From Paraglaciecola sp. L3A3 (lineage in GTDB: Bacteria > Pseudomonadota > Gammaproteobacteria > Enterobacterales > Alteromonadaceae), in contig NZ_CP047023.1 of the NCBI RefSeq assembly GCF_009796765.1, positions 558,001 through 622,000 on the forward strand: DNA of 64,000 nucleotides, in the 5' to 3' direction. Below the pieces are notes generated by a model, which searched no databases, had not been told where the DNA came from, and was given only the letters and a program-made list of their open reading frames with translations. Position numbers and translations under genes: made by a program. The number at the start of each line of letters is the position of its first letter. Positions within the stretch are counted from its first letter, which is position 1. Below are positions 27,377-36,407 of this stretch, one piece after another.

Positions 27377-28764
27377 TTATTCGATTAGTTTATTTTGAGT
27401 TAGTCATGCTCTTTCGTAAACGAGCCTTGCTGTTCTCGGTTTTATGTTTTGGGCTTCTCATTTTCATCACTGCGTTACATACAGCAGTTCATACCAAACA
27501 AATCAATCAGAAAAAAGAGACTATTTCTAAAATTGAACGAGACCGCTGGCTAAATCAGGGAGAAAAAGATCCTCATTCCGCTGCACATTATAGTGTTTTC
27601 GTATTTAAATCGACACCTATACTTTCATCCTTAGATGCTGGTATTGAGCCCTTTGTTGGACAAACAGTGTGGCTTGAGGCACATGCCCAAAATAATATGC
27701 TTTATAGGGAGCAAGGTGAAGCATCAGTATTGCAACGTACAGGTCTGTTACATCCATCTTCTTTGATTATTACCTTTGCCCCTTTGTTCATCTGTTTGCT
27801 AGTGTTTTCTATTATTGCATTGCAAAAAGAAAAAGGAGTATTGCGCTTTGTTTTAAGCACTAGTACACACCCTACAAAGTTCATCTTTGCGAAAATGTTT
27901 GCGGTTATGCTGGTGCTAATTTCCACATTAATTATTCCATCTTGTTTCGTCGCATTAATAAACATGATTAGTCAAACTTCATTCTCATTCGATAATATAT
28001 ATCGACTGTTGTTGTGGACGCTGACCATGTCATGTTATTTGTTGATCATCGCTATGCTCGCTATGTCTATTACGCTAATTGCCCGAAGTGCAAGGATTGC
28101 ACTTATTATTTTGATAGGGTTTTGGATTGTTACTGTACTCATTTTACCTCGCTGGATTAGTGCCAGCGTTAACTTATCAATGCCGCTTCCAACCACGCAA
28201 ACTATCCAAACAGAGATAGCCAAAAAGGCTCCTTCTTATTGGACAGCAGAACAAGGTGAAGAGCGACGCCAAGCTATACTTAAGGAGCATGGAGTCGACA
28301 CTGAAGATGAATTGTCGATTGATTTACGTGGAGCTCAATTAGATTATGCTGAGCGGCATTCCCATAAGGTGTTTGATCAAGTATTGGGAAATCTTTATCA
28401 ACAAGTAGATAACCAAGATGCACGCTTTGAACTATTTTCTTATCTATCACCCGCGATTGCACTATATAGCGTATCGCCCATTATTTCAGGAACAGACTTT
28501 AGTCAACACCAACATTTTATCAATACAGCAGAGCAATACCGGCGCTCGTTGGTTAATCGTATGAACCAAGAGGTAATGGAACATCCAAACGCTAAGCACA
28601 CGGATGACGAATCATTATGGTCTCAAATTCCTCAATTTACTTATCAACCTTTGGTTATCAATGAGTCATTACAAAAAGCGTCGTCTGCGTTATGGGCTCT
28701 AGTTTTATGGGGTACTTTGGGTTTTGCCTTACTATTATTCACCATACGGAAAATGCAGTTATGA
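27373..28764 (+). CDS. ABC-2 type permease with DUF3526 region (first)
   Basis: 463 residues. One N-terminal helix (about 16-36), a large periplasmic segment, four or five helices between about 130 and 265, a second periplasmic part, and a C-terminal helix (about 438-458). The ASPALALY-like stretch SYLSPAIALYSVSPIISGTDFSQHQHFI is characteristic of DUF3526 permeases. It pairs with the second permease, which has the same plan. Overlaps on both sides (ATGA) show tight translational coupling in the operon. Confidence 0.87.
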   Translation: MIIRLVYFELVMLFRKRALLFSVLCFGLLIFITALHTAVHTKQINQKKETISKIERDRWLNQGEKDPHSAAHYSVFVFKSTPILSSLDAGIEPFVGQTVWLEAHAQNNMLYREQGEASVLQRTGLLHPSSLIITFAPLFICLLVFSIIALQKEKGVLRFVLSTSTHPTKFIFAKMFAVMLVLISTLIIPSCFVALINMISQTSFSFDNIYRLLLWTLTMSCYLLIIAMLAMSITLIARSARIALIILIGFWIVTVLILPRWISASVNLSMPLPTTQTIQTEIAKKAPSYWTAEQGEERRQAILKEHGVDTEDELSIDLRGAQLDYAERHSHKVFDQVLGNLYQQVDNQDARFELFSYLSPAIALYSVSPIISGTDFSQHQHFINTAEQYRRSLVNRMNQEVMEHPNAKHTDDESLWSQIPQFTYQPLVINESLQKASSALWALVLWGTLGFALLLFTIRKMQL

Positions 28765-30245
28765 ATAAAATCACTTTTAACTTACTTTTACGTTGGGAAA
28801 TACAACGCATGTGGCGTAAGCCAATTGTGCTTATCGCACTTTTACTACTGAGTCTTGCCATGCTTTTTGGTGCTTTATCAGGTAAAACACTGCACCATAG
28901 CCAAACTGAGAGTATTTATAAAAATCAACAATATACAACAGATTGGTATGCTGAAATCAAGGCCAGCGCCAAACGTTATTCTACCGCGGTACAACCAGAT
29001 TTACCTTACTGGCAAGACCCAACAAATGTATCAGGCTTTAGTCGTTACTTCTTAAAACAGTTCGCTTATAAACCTCATTTGGCTTTATCTCCAATTGCTG
29101 TGGGTAATAGCGATTTATTGCCAAGTCGTTTACCAGTGAAATTGGAAACTAGCTTTGGTATCGACCCGCAATACGATTTTGAAAATCCTCGTTCACTAGC
29201 ATTAGGGCAGTTTGATCTAACATTTGTCGTCGTTTATTTGCTACCAATCGTTATCTTATTATTGGCGGCACTTTTAACAACCTTAGAACGAGACAACGGC
29301 TCTTTACGCCTTATAGCTGCACAACCAATAACACCACGTGCTTGGCTTGGAGCTAGATTAGCTGCTTTATTTATCTATGTTCTTCCTTCTATTTTTATCA
29401 CCGTTTGGTTTGCTTTATGGCTAACAAGTGTACCAATTTTCGCAAACTTAGCTGAAATATTGACGATATTTATTGTTATCGCTGCTTATACATTATTTTG
29501 GTTTTCAATTTGTTTTGTAGTATTGAGTTATTGGTTAAGTGCTGCTGGCGCAATGAGTGTGCTGATCGGTATATGGGGCGGATTATTGATTGGTATGCCT
29601 ATGTTGTTAAACATAATACAGAATATCACCATCGATCCACCTTCTTATTTAGAGTATGTCAATAAGACCCGTCATGAACAAGATTTGGTTAATAGTGAAG
29701 CTTCTGAACTGGTGGCTAAAGCGTTCAAAACCCATCCCATGTTAGCCGGAAATTTCGATACGGTTCCAACAATAGATTACGCAACACGTTTAACCTTTCT
29801 CGCTCCTGAGCTTGAAAAACGTTTGCAACCTATGCACGAAGAAATTGAAAAATCACGGCAAAATCAGCAGCAATTTTCATCTATCGCAGAATATTTGTCT
29901 CCTAGTTTAGGGGTCATTAATGCCTTATCGGTTATTGCTGGCACAAACAGTACGCGACATCATTTATTTCTAGCGCAAACCCGTGACTATCAACTACAAC
30001 TGCGGGAGATGTTTTACACTAGGATCTATCAACAGCTTATTAATCCGTCCCTCAAACCTGAGGGAAGTTCAGGTCAATTTAGTTTTACCGCTTACGATCA
30101 AATTCCTGAATTTGTATTTCAAGAGCCATCTGTAGTATCGAGGTTAATACAAGTTATTCGTGTAACGGTTTGTTTGTTATTGCTGTCTATGCTAATTGCC
30201 TTTGCAAGGCTACGTCATTTGCATACTTGGCCTGAGGATTTATAA
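28761..30245 (+). CDS. ABC-2 type permease with DUF3526 region (second)
   Basis: 494 residues from the ATG at 28761, which overlaps the previous stop; the longer frame from 28692 is inside the first permease gene. It has the same topology as the first permease: N-terminal helix, periplasmic loop, helix block about 145-300 (VVYLLPIVILLLAALLTTLERDNGSLRLIAAQPI), second loop with EYLSPSLGVINALSVIAGTNSTRHH, and a C-terminal helix. The two are diverged paralogues that would form a heterodimer with the ATPase at 26654. Confidence 0.87.
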   Translation: MNKITFNLLLRWEIQRMWRKPIVLIALLLLSLAMLFGALSGKTLHHSQTESIYKNQQYTTDWYAEIKASAKRYSTAVQPDLPYWQDPTNVSGFSRYFLKQFAYKPHLALSPIAVGNSDLLPSRLPVKLETSFGIDPQYDFENPRSLALGQFDLTFVVVYLLPIVILLLAALLTTLERDNGSLRLIAAQPITPRAWLGARLAALFIYVLPSIFITVWFALWLTSVPIFANLAEILTIFIVIAAYTLFWFSICFVVLSYWLSAAGAMSVLIGIWGGLLIGMPMLLNIIQNITIDPPSYLEYVNKTRHEQDLVNSEASELVAKAFKTHPMLAGNFDTVPTIDYATRLTFLAPELEKRLQPMHEEIEKSRQNQQQFSSIAEYLSPSLGVINALSVIAGTNSTRHHLFLAQTRDYQLQLREMFYTRIYQQLINPSLKPEGSSGQFSFTAYDQIPEFVFQEPSVVSRLIQVIRVTVCLLLLSMLIAFARLRHLHTWPEDL

Positions 30246-30247
30246 CT

Positions 30248-30346
30248 GTGATTCTGCGAATAATTTCAGCGACACTATTAAGCTTTTTAATATCAGATGC
30301 ATTAGCGCCACGCAGCGTTGATTTAACCTTTAGCCGTAGCTTTTAA
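30248..30346 (+). CDS. 32-residue peptide, possible receptor remnant
   Basis: GTG at 30248 opens a 32-codon frame ending two bases before the PepSY start. Residues 1-20 read as a signal peptide (hydrophobic, ending SDALA). The last 12 (PRSVDLTFSRSF) look like the final strand of a TonB-dependent receptor. It could be a leader for coupling or a receptor gene reduced to its two ends by an internal deletion. There is no good ribosome site, so expression is doubtful. Confidence 0.3.
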   Translation: MILRIISATLLSFLISDALAPRSVDLTFSRSF

Positions 30347-30348
30347 CT

Positions 30349-31770
30349 ATGGCTAACTCGACTGAGCATAAATCCCGCCGCGTTCCTCGGATTGGGCGAT
30401 GGCATCAAACGGTCTGGCGTTGGCATTTTTATGCTGGACTAATTGTGGCGCCATTTTTATTTATTTTATCTGTTACAGGGGCTACTTACCTGTTTAACGA
30501 TGAAATTAATGATGCCCTCTATCCAGAACAACGATTTGTTGCTCAGATATTACCTGCTTTACCTGTCAGTCATTTAATTACTGCAGCCTTAGTTGATTAC
30601 CCTGAAGCTAAGGTCACCCGAGTAGATCAGCCCACAGAAATAGGCCGCAGCGGCAAGGTATATATTACCACTAATACCGGTGAATCCCGCCGTGTTTATG
30701 TCGACCCTGGAACGGCTCAAACTCTTGGTTCTTACGTTTATACAAGTACTTTAGTGGGTTTTGCTGATGTGTTTCATGGTTCTTTATTTTTGGGGCGTTT
30801 TGGCGATGGAATAGTAGAATTAATGGCATGTTGGAGCTTTATTTTACTCATTACAGGGGTGTACTTGTGGTTGCCCAGTCAACTCGGCAGTATGGGTAAA
30901 ATGTTGCTACCGTCCTTCACCACAAACGGACGCAGTGCTTGGCGAAGCTGGCATGGTGTTATTGGACTTTGGAGTGCATTTATATTGGGTTTTCTGATTT
31001 TAACAGGCTTGCCTTGGGCTAATGTTTGGGGGGGATTATTACGCTCTGCCACTGACAACATTGGCATGGGTTACCCTGAAAATCATAGCTCCCATGGTAC
31101 TGTACCTATCAGTTCAAAAGCTAAACCTGCAACTATGCAATTGGCGCTAGGCAGTGCTCCTTGGGCATTAGAAGATACTCCGATGCCAGTATCTGATGAG
31201 CGTGCAGCCCATCATGGCAGCGGCGGCGGAACAACACTGCCAGATTTACAATCTGGTATCGGTATCGACAAAGCAATAATGTTGTTTGCTGAAAAAAATA
31301 TGAATTCACCATATAGATTGTTTTTACCTAAAGATCCTCAAGGTGTGTACACCGCTTATACGTATCCAAATCAACCTCAAGGGCAGCGCACTATTCATTT
31401 AGATCAATATACTGGTGATGTTTTAGGTGAAGTAAGTTTTTCTGATTATGGTATGGCAGCTAAAGCTGTTGAAATTGGTGTGCAATTACACATGGGTAAT
31501 TACTTTGGTTTAGCAAACCAGTTGTTAATGTTAGCGGGATGCTTTGGCGGTATCGTATTGTCAATTAGTGGGCCGGTAATGTGGTGGAAAAGGCGGCCAT
31601 CAGGCAGGCTAGCTGCACCTCGTAAGCCTATATCTAGTGTCAAACAAGCAACTATGGTTTGGTTGGTAGTGTTATTGGGTTGCTTTTTCCCATTGGCAGG
31701 CGCTTCTTTGTTATCTGTTTTGTTATTTGAATATTTATGGCGCGTATTTCACGGTGGGTCTAAGCGTTAG
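30349..31770 (+). CDS. PepSY-associated transmembrane protein
   Basis: 473 residues. Four main membrane helices: about 24-46 (FYAGLIVAPFLFILSVTGATYLF), about 155-175, about 200-222 and about 385-405, plus a C-terminal helix pair at about 440-465. A PepSY domain lies in the first periplasmic loop and another after residue 310. WHFYAGLIVAPF and AWRSWHGVIGLW provide the His residues seen in this family. PepSY-TM proteins sit beside siderophore receptors and some act as ferrisiderophore or metal reductases in the inner membrane. Here it converges with a siderophore-type receptor gene, fitting release of metal from an imported chelate. Confidence 0.9.
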   Translation: MANSTEHKSRRVPRIGRWHQTVWRWHFYAGLIVAPFLFILSVTGATYLFNDEINDALYPEQRFVAQILPALPVSHLITAALVDYPEAKVTRVDQPTEIGRSGKVYITTNTGESRRVYVDPGTAQTLGSYVYTSTLVGFADVFHGSLFLGRFGDGIVELMACWSFILLITGVYLWLPSQLGSMGKMLLPSFTTNGRSAWRSWHGVIGLWSAFILGFLILTGLPWANVWGGLLRSATDNIGMGYPENHSSHGTVPISSKAKPATMQLALGSAPWALEDTPMPVSDERAAHHGSGGGTTLPDLQSGIGIDKAIMLFAEKNMNSPYRLFLPKDPQGVYTAYTYPNQPQGQRTIHLDQYTGDVLGEVSFSDYGMAAKAVEIGVQLHMGNYFGLANQLLMLAGCFGGIVLSISGPVMWWKRRPSGRLAAPRKPISSVKQATMVWLVVLLGCFFPLAGASLLSVLLFEYLWRVFHGGSKR

Positions 31771-31802
31771 ATTGTTCTTTTGTTTAAACATATAAAAACA
31801 CA

Positions 31803-31823
31803 AACGGGGCTTATCGCCCCGTT
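31803..31823. terminator. bidirectional hairpin terminator
   Basis: 8-bp GC-rich stem (AACGGGGC / GCCCCGTT) with a 5-nt loop. T-rich sequence lies on both sides, between the convergent PepSY and TonB receptor genes. Confidence 0.9.
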
Positions 31824-31845
31824 ATTTTATTGGAATATTACACTT

Positions 31846-34101
31846 TTAAAATGTAGCTTCGAAAGAAACCCTAAAGGTGCGTGGAGCACCAATATTAAGT
31901 TGGTTTGCATAGATAAAGCTTGGATCATCATTGTGTAAGTATGACACCTGTGACCAAGGTACATATACTTCATCAAATAAATTATCCACTTTTGCAGAAA
32001 TTCGGTAATTATTAAATGTCCAATTGGCAAATACGTCGGTTAGCGCATAGTTTTTTAGCGTGACGCTGTTCTCATTGTCGCCAAATCTGTCACCTACATA
32101 ATGCCAAGAAATTCCGGCTTCAATAGGTAATGATGCAATATTACTGTAACTCAACCAAGCATTAGCCGTCCATTCAGGGATATTAGGTGGTGTGTTATCT
32201 GCAAAGTCAACAAAGTTACTAGAGGGTTTAAAGCTTGCATTGGTGTACGCCGAATTTAAACCTAAACGCCAGTTATCAGTAGGCTTCATCGAAAATGATA
32301 CCTCAACACCAGATGAGTCTCGGCCGCCAATATTGGTGGCGCTGTCGACAGAGAAGCTCTCTAAAACATCATCTCGTTCAATATCAAAATATGCAAGTGT
32401 TAGCTCAGCTCGGTCATCGAGTAATGTTGATTTCATACCTACTTCCCATTGCACTGCATCAGTTAGGTCAAAATTTTGATTGGCGTTTACTAAAAATATG
32501 TTTGAACCAATAGGATCTTTAGCATTGTTATAATGAGCATAAGCTACTAGTTCATCGGTAAATTTATAGACAGTACCTAAACGCCAGCTTGCCCAACTGT
32601 ATGTTCGGCTAAATCCACTGTTTTCATTTATTCCTTCTGCATTGTAATTTTCACGATCTAAATCTAATTCCTCATATCTTAAGGCTAATACTAAGCTTAA
32701 ATCAGAATTTAACTCTACAGCATCTTCGGCAAATATAGCTTGAGTTTTCATTTGTGTAGGGCTGGCTCCCCGCAGTTCTTCTTGACCATAAAAACCAGCC
32801 ACTGGATTGTAAGGATCAACTGCATCTTCAGCTTGTATTGGAACTGAACGGCGAAACCCTCGCGTACGTAAAAAATCTAGATCTATCAATTCAAAACCCG
32901 CCAGAAAACGATTATCCATGCCTGCAATTTTTGATTCATTGTTTAGCGTAAAGCGATTACCCCATAGGTCTTGATCGTGATCTAAGATAAAATAACCATA
33001 ATAACGTTGTATTGTTCCTACTTCTTCACAGACACCCACTTGTTCTGTGCAGTAGACAAAACCTTCAGCATTTTTCCAATTACGCTCAGCATTAAATTGA
33101 TACAAGGTATTTTGTAGTGAAGTGGTATCAGAGATGTGCCAAGCTAAATCAACACGATTAAAATATTGTTCGGATGAGGCATCAGCGTCTTCGATATTGT
33201 AATTTTTAAAGCGCATAGCGCCATCAAGGGTTTCGCCACTATCTGTTTTTACAGCCGAGGTTAGCGGGTCTCTTGCGGCATCGAGTGGTACTAACGGAGT
33301 ACCAAAATAACTGCCTACCTTGTCTTGTAAATGATCAGTGCTAAATCTAGCTGAAAAATCATCAGTAATATTCCACATTAAACTAAGAGTAAAATTGGAG
33401 GATGATTGATCTGTATCATCTACATAACCATCTGAACTATAGGTGCTTACTGTGCCGTTGTACCACAAGGAGTCGTTGATTTCTCCTTTAGCACCAACAC
33501 CTAAATGATATGAATTATATTTACCGTAAGAGGCTAATATATTCATTTCGTCCCTTTCATTTTGACGTGCACTTTTTGTCACTGCATTAACCGTTCCGGC
33601 AACTGCTCCTACTCCATTTAATACTGATGATGGCCCTCTTAAAATTTCAACACGTTGCAGATTAAAGGTGTTTTGTGGACGCATAACCATAGTACTAGGA
33701 CCAACCCATAAACCATCCCGTAACACTGTAATTTGTGCGCCAGAAAATCCACGCATAGAAAAAGAAGAAGGAGCTGTGGGCGTGTCCCCAGTCACAATGC
33801 CTGGAAAACTTTCAACAGCTTCAGAGAGTTTTTCATAGCCTCTAGCCCGCATAACGGCGTCATCAATTATTTCTATTGTTGCAGGGGTTTCCAAGATCGT
33901 TAAGCCAAGGCGACTACCTGTAGTTGATTTTTCACTTAATCCAATATCACTGACTGCATGTCCGACTACAGTAATTGATTCAATATCTGATGTTTTATCT
34001 CTCGCTACTTTGAGGGGATTTTCTTGAGAGTAAGCGTTAGATGAAAGTAAATAGGTACTGAGTGTGAGGCACACAACAGCTTTGGCTTTTTCAAGGTACA
34101 T
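31846..34101 (-). CDS. siderophore-type TonB-dependent receptor
   Basis: 751 residues. Signal peptide 1-25, TonB box region near ESITVVG, plug about 50-190 (TPATIEIIDDAVMRARGYEKLSEA, RGFSGAQITVLRDGLW, RVEILRGPSSVLNGVGAVAGTVNAV) and barrel ending FEATF. The plug style is that of the siderophore receptor subfamily (FhuE/FpvA-like) without the N-terminal signalling domain. One loop has a Cys pair (YCTEQVGVCEE). A perfect Zur palindrome lies about 99 bp upstream, so it is probably zinc- rather than iron-regulated, hinting at a zinc-chelate ligand. It converges with the PepSY gene. Confidence 0.9.
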   Translation of the reverse strand: MYLEKAKAVVCLTLSTYLLSSNAYSQENPLKVARDKTSDIESITVVGHAVSDIGLSEKSTTGSRLGLTILETPATIEIIDDAVMRARGYEKLSEAVESFPGIVTGDTPTAPSSFSMRGFSGAQITVLRDGLWVGPSTMVMRPQNTFNLQRVEILRGPSSVLNGVGAVAGTVNAVTKSARQNERDEMNILASYGKYNSYHLGVGAKGEINDSLWYNGTVSTYSSDGYVDDTDQSSSNFTLSLMWNITDDFSARFSTDHLQDKVGSYFGTPLVPLDAARDPLTSAVKTDSGETLDGAMRFKNYNIEDADASSEQYFNRVDLAWHISDTTSLQNTLYQFNAERNWKNAEGFVYCTEQVGVCEEVGTIQRYYGYFILDHDQDLWGNRFTLNNESKIAGMDNRFLAGFELIDLDFLRTRGFRRSVPIQAEDAVDPYNPVAGFYGQEELRGASPTQMKTQAIFAEDAVELNSDLSLVLALRYEELDLDRENYNAEGINENSGFSRTYSWASWRLGTVYKFTDELVAYAHYNNAKDPIGSNIFLVNANQNFDLTDAVQWEVGMKSTLLDDRAELTLAYFDIERDDVLESFSVDSATNIGGRDSSGVEVSFSMKPTDNWRLGLNSAYTNASFKPSSNFVDFADNTPPNIPEWTANAWLSYSNIASLPIEAGISWHYVGDRFGDNENSVTLKNYALTDVFANWTFNNYRISAKVDNLFDEVYVPWSQVSYLHNDDPSFIYANQLNIGAPRTFRVSFEATF

Positions 34102-34199
34102 AATAGTCCTAATTAAGTGTTAATTGAAAAGTATGGCTATGAGTTAAATATTTATAGCCCTATACGCAAAATGAGAATGCAATCACATTCTTATTGATA

Positions 34200-34214
34200 T
34201 GTTATATTATAACA
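34200..34214. promoter_or_regulatory. Zur box 3 (perfect palindrome)
   Basis: TGTTATATTATAACA, identical to box 2. It is flanked by further symmetric bases (AT before, TTAT after). It lies 99 bp upstream of the siderophore-type receptor start and 84 bp past the stop of the DUF3299 gene. Confidence 0.88.
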
Positions 34215-34297
34215 TTATGTGTGTGAAGCATAAATGCATGAATAAGAAACTTATGTAAAATAGTTTGAAAGTGATCTAAAAAACTTGTAGTAAAATA

Positions 34298-34978
34298 TTA
34301 GTGTTTACGAAAGTCGTCAGGTTGACCATAAAATTTATCGATTGAAACCGTATCAAGAATATAGGCAGAGGTGCCCATGGGATCTTCAAATAAACCTTGG
34401 TTGATTTTTCCATTTAAGGTGTAGGCTTGGGTAATATCGAGTTCGCTAAAACCGGGTTCTAAGCGTGTAAATATCATCTGATTAGGCGGTGGCGGTGGAA
34501 AATGTAAACAAGCGCCAAAGTAAGGCACAATGAATAAGTGTTGCACACTTTTATCTTCATAAAAATCTATAGGTACAATAAAGCCTGAAATTGTCACCAT
34601 CTTGTTATCTAGCCTGTCAATGGTATTAGTTGAACTTAGTGCTTGTTGGTAATCTTGATCACTTGAAGCTTGGATTGAGCGTAATATTTGTGCCGTCATC
34701 CCTTCTAAGTTTTGCGCTTGTTTTGCCTGATATTTACCTATGGTTTGTTTTTCACTTTGAGGTAACAGCATTGCCCAGTTTAAGGGCGTAATGTTAGCAT
34801 TTGTATATGCGGATTTAAGGGGGGTATTTGAAGTGCTATAGAGTGACGTATTAGGCCAAACATGTTGTTTGATTGCTGGCCAATATTGTAATGCCAGACG
34901 CGTAACTATCATGCCTACAACGATACATAGCAGTAAACTCAAAGTGATTTTCAATCGAGTTCCCATTAGTTTTGTCAT
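34298..34978 (-). CDS. DUF3299 periplasmic protein (second copy)
   Basis: 226 residues, with an N-terminal membrane anchor at about 10-30 (LSLLLCIVVGMIVTRLALQYW). The DUF3299 core is at about 130-215: KMVTISGFIVPIDF, LFIVPYFGACLHFPPPPPNQMIF and a final GTSAYIL stretch. The Cys-x-His followed by Pro-rich PPPPPNQMI is the hallmark and may bind metal. It shares this core with the gene at 35002, 23 bp upstream on the same strand, so they are tandem paralogues. DUF3299 proteins belong to the zinc-regulated Zrg system of Vibrio as I recall it. Confidence 0.88.
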   Translation of the reverse strand: MTKLMGTRLKITLSLLLCIVVGMIVTRLALQYWPAIKQHVWPNTSLYSTSNTPLKSAYTNANITPLNWAMLLPQSEKQTIGKYQAKQAQNLEGMTAQILRSIQASSDQDYQQALSSTNTIDRLDNKMVTISGFIVPIDFYEDKSVQHLFIVPYFGACLHFPPPPPNQMIFTRLEPGFSELDITQAYTLNGKINQGLFEDPMGTSAYILDTVSIDKFYGQPDDFRKH

Positions 34979-35001
34979 GGCGATTTCTTGATACTTCCCT
35001 G

Positions 35002-35601
35002 TTATTCAAAAATCTGAATGTTGTCGATTGTCATACCATAAGCCGACATACCAGTTTCGGTGTCAGTTGTTTGGATATGTATGGTCCCTTCAAACCAAAA
35101 AGCTTCGGTGAGTCCATCTAATTTAAAACCTTCTTTGAGCTTGCCATAGATCATTTGATTAGGTGGTGGTGGGGGCATGTGCAAGCATGCGCCAAAATAG
35201 GGAACAATAAAAAATTCAGTTACATTTTGTTGCCCATCAGTGACTAGAGGTACCATGTAGCCTGGGATTTTTATGGCTTTATTGTCAAATTCCTTAATTA
35301 CACGTACAGAAGTTAACGCTTGTTGAAAGCGGCGAGTAGCATCGTCTGCGGTGGAGGAATTAGATAATGCTTCGATAGAATCTTGCGCACTACCGTCTGC
35401 AATATTTGCTAGATTATCAGGGGGACTAAGCAAAGCCGCTAGATCATCGGTTGGCATCAATTGAACCCAATCAATCTCCTCATAGGCGGGATCTTTTGCT
35501 GTTGCTGCATAAGTAGGTGCAGTAAAGTGTAATAACAAAAGTGTGATGGAAATGCGCCAAAAGGTAAAAAAAGTGAAAGTTTTCATCATTAATCTGTACA
35601 T
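35002..35601 (-). CDS. DUF3299 periplasmic protein (first copy)
   Basis: 199 residues with a cleavable signal peptide (hydrophobic ISITLLLLHF, ending PTYAA). The core at about 110-195 has KAIKIPGYMVPLV, EFFIVPYFGACLHMPPPPPNQMIYG and ETGMSAYGMTIDNIQIFE. It is the paralogue of the next gene, sharing the Cys-x-His and PPPPPNQMIY motif. The start is uncertain: ATG at 35601 is used, but ATGs at 35589 and 35586 also fit the signal peptide. Zur box 4 lies 15 bp upstream, and the ABC genes are transcribed away on the other side. Confidence 0.88.
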   Translation of the reverse strand: MYRLMMKTFTFFTFWRISITLLLLHFTAPTYAATAKDPAYEEIDWVQLMPTDDLAALLSPPDNLANIADGSAQDSIEALSNSSTADDATRRFQQALTSVRVIKEFDNKAIKIPGYMVPLVTDGQQNVTEFFIVPYFGACLHMPPPPPNQMIYGKLKEGFKLDGLTEAFWFEGTIHIQTTDTETGMSAYGMTIDNIQIFE

Positions 35602-35615
35602 CCAATAGATGTAAA

Positions 35616-35630
35616 TGTTATATCATAACA
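35616..35630. promoter_or_regulatory. Zur box 4 between divergent operons
   Basis: TGTTATATCATAACA, 6 of 7 arm positions symmetrical. It sits in the 59-bp gap between the DUF3299 gene (minus) and the ABC ATPase gene (plus). One site could repress both directions. Confidence 0.85.
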
Positions 35631-35660
35631 ATTGTATCCAATGCCACTCTTAGTGTATTT

Positions 35661-36407
35661 ATGACAGCAGAAAACAGTGATCAACAGTTAATTAGTAGTG
35701 ATAGTCAAATTGCGATCGAATTGCATGATTTAAAACATTCCTATGGTAAGCGCCAAGGAGGGAGTCATGCTTTACTTTTTAATCGATGGTCAGTTGAAAC
35801 AGGCCAACAGGTTTTTTTGTTTGGTGACTCGGGCTCGGGTAAGTCGACATTATTAAATTTATTGTCCGGCATTTTAGCGCCGCAACAAGGCAGCATTAAA
35901 TTGTTTGGTACTGAATTGGGCAAGCTGTCGAATAGCCAGCGAGATCGTTTTCGTGCTGAAAATATAGGTGTGGTGTTTCAACAGTTTAATCTTATTCCTT
36001 ATTTGAGCGTGGCAAAAAATATTGAGCTGGCTGTGTATTTGGCTAAGTCGTCAAAGCAGAATTTAGATGAATCGATAAAGCAGCTAATGTTGGCTTTAAA
36101 GTTACCTAAAAATCTATTACATATACCTGTTTCAAGTTTAAGTATTGGCCAGCAACAGCGAGTTGCCATAATGCGAGCGTTTATTAATTCGCCCAAATTG
36201 ATGTTAATAGACGAGCCCACGTCAGCACTGGATAATACCGCCAAACATGCCTTTATGACGTTACTGCTAGAAATGTGTGATGCCAATAATACGACTATGG
36301 TGTTTGTCAGTCACGACCTTGAGTTAAAGCGTTACTTTTCAATACATACTGATATTTCATCGTTTTGTCGCTCAAGCTCCCAGTCAATAAAAACGGAGGT
36401 GAGTTAA
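35661..36407 (+). CDS. LolD/MacB-type ABC ATPase
   Basis: 248 residues. Walker A GDSGSGKST, Q-loop VVFQQFNLIPYLSV, signature LSIGQQQRVAIMRAF, Walker B LMLIDEPTSALD and His switch VFVSHD are complete. This is the class that drives FtsX-fold permeases. The stop overlaps the permease start by one base. With the permease and the divergent DUF3299 pair it resembles the zinc-regulated ZrgBCDE set described in Vibrio cholerae (recalled, not searched). Zur box 4 lies 31 bp upstream of its start. Confidence 0.92.
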   Translation: MTAENSDQQLISSDSQIAIELHDLKHSYGKRQGGSHALLFNRWSVETGQQVFLFGDSGSGKSTLLNLLSGILAPQQGSIKLFGTELGKLSNSQRDRFRAENIGVVFQQFNLIPYLSVAKNIELAVYLAKSSKQNLDESIKQLMLALKLPKNLLHIPVSSLSIGQQQRVAIMRAFINSPKLMLIDEPTSALDNTAKHAFMTLLLEMCDANNTTMVFVSHDLELKRYFSIHTDISSFCRSSSQSIKTEVS

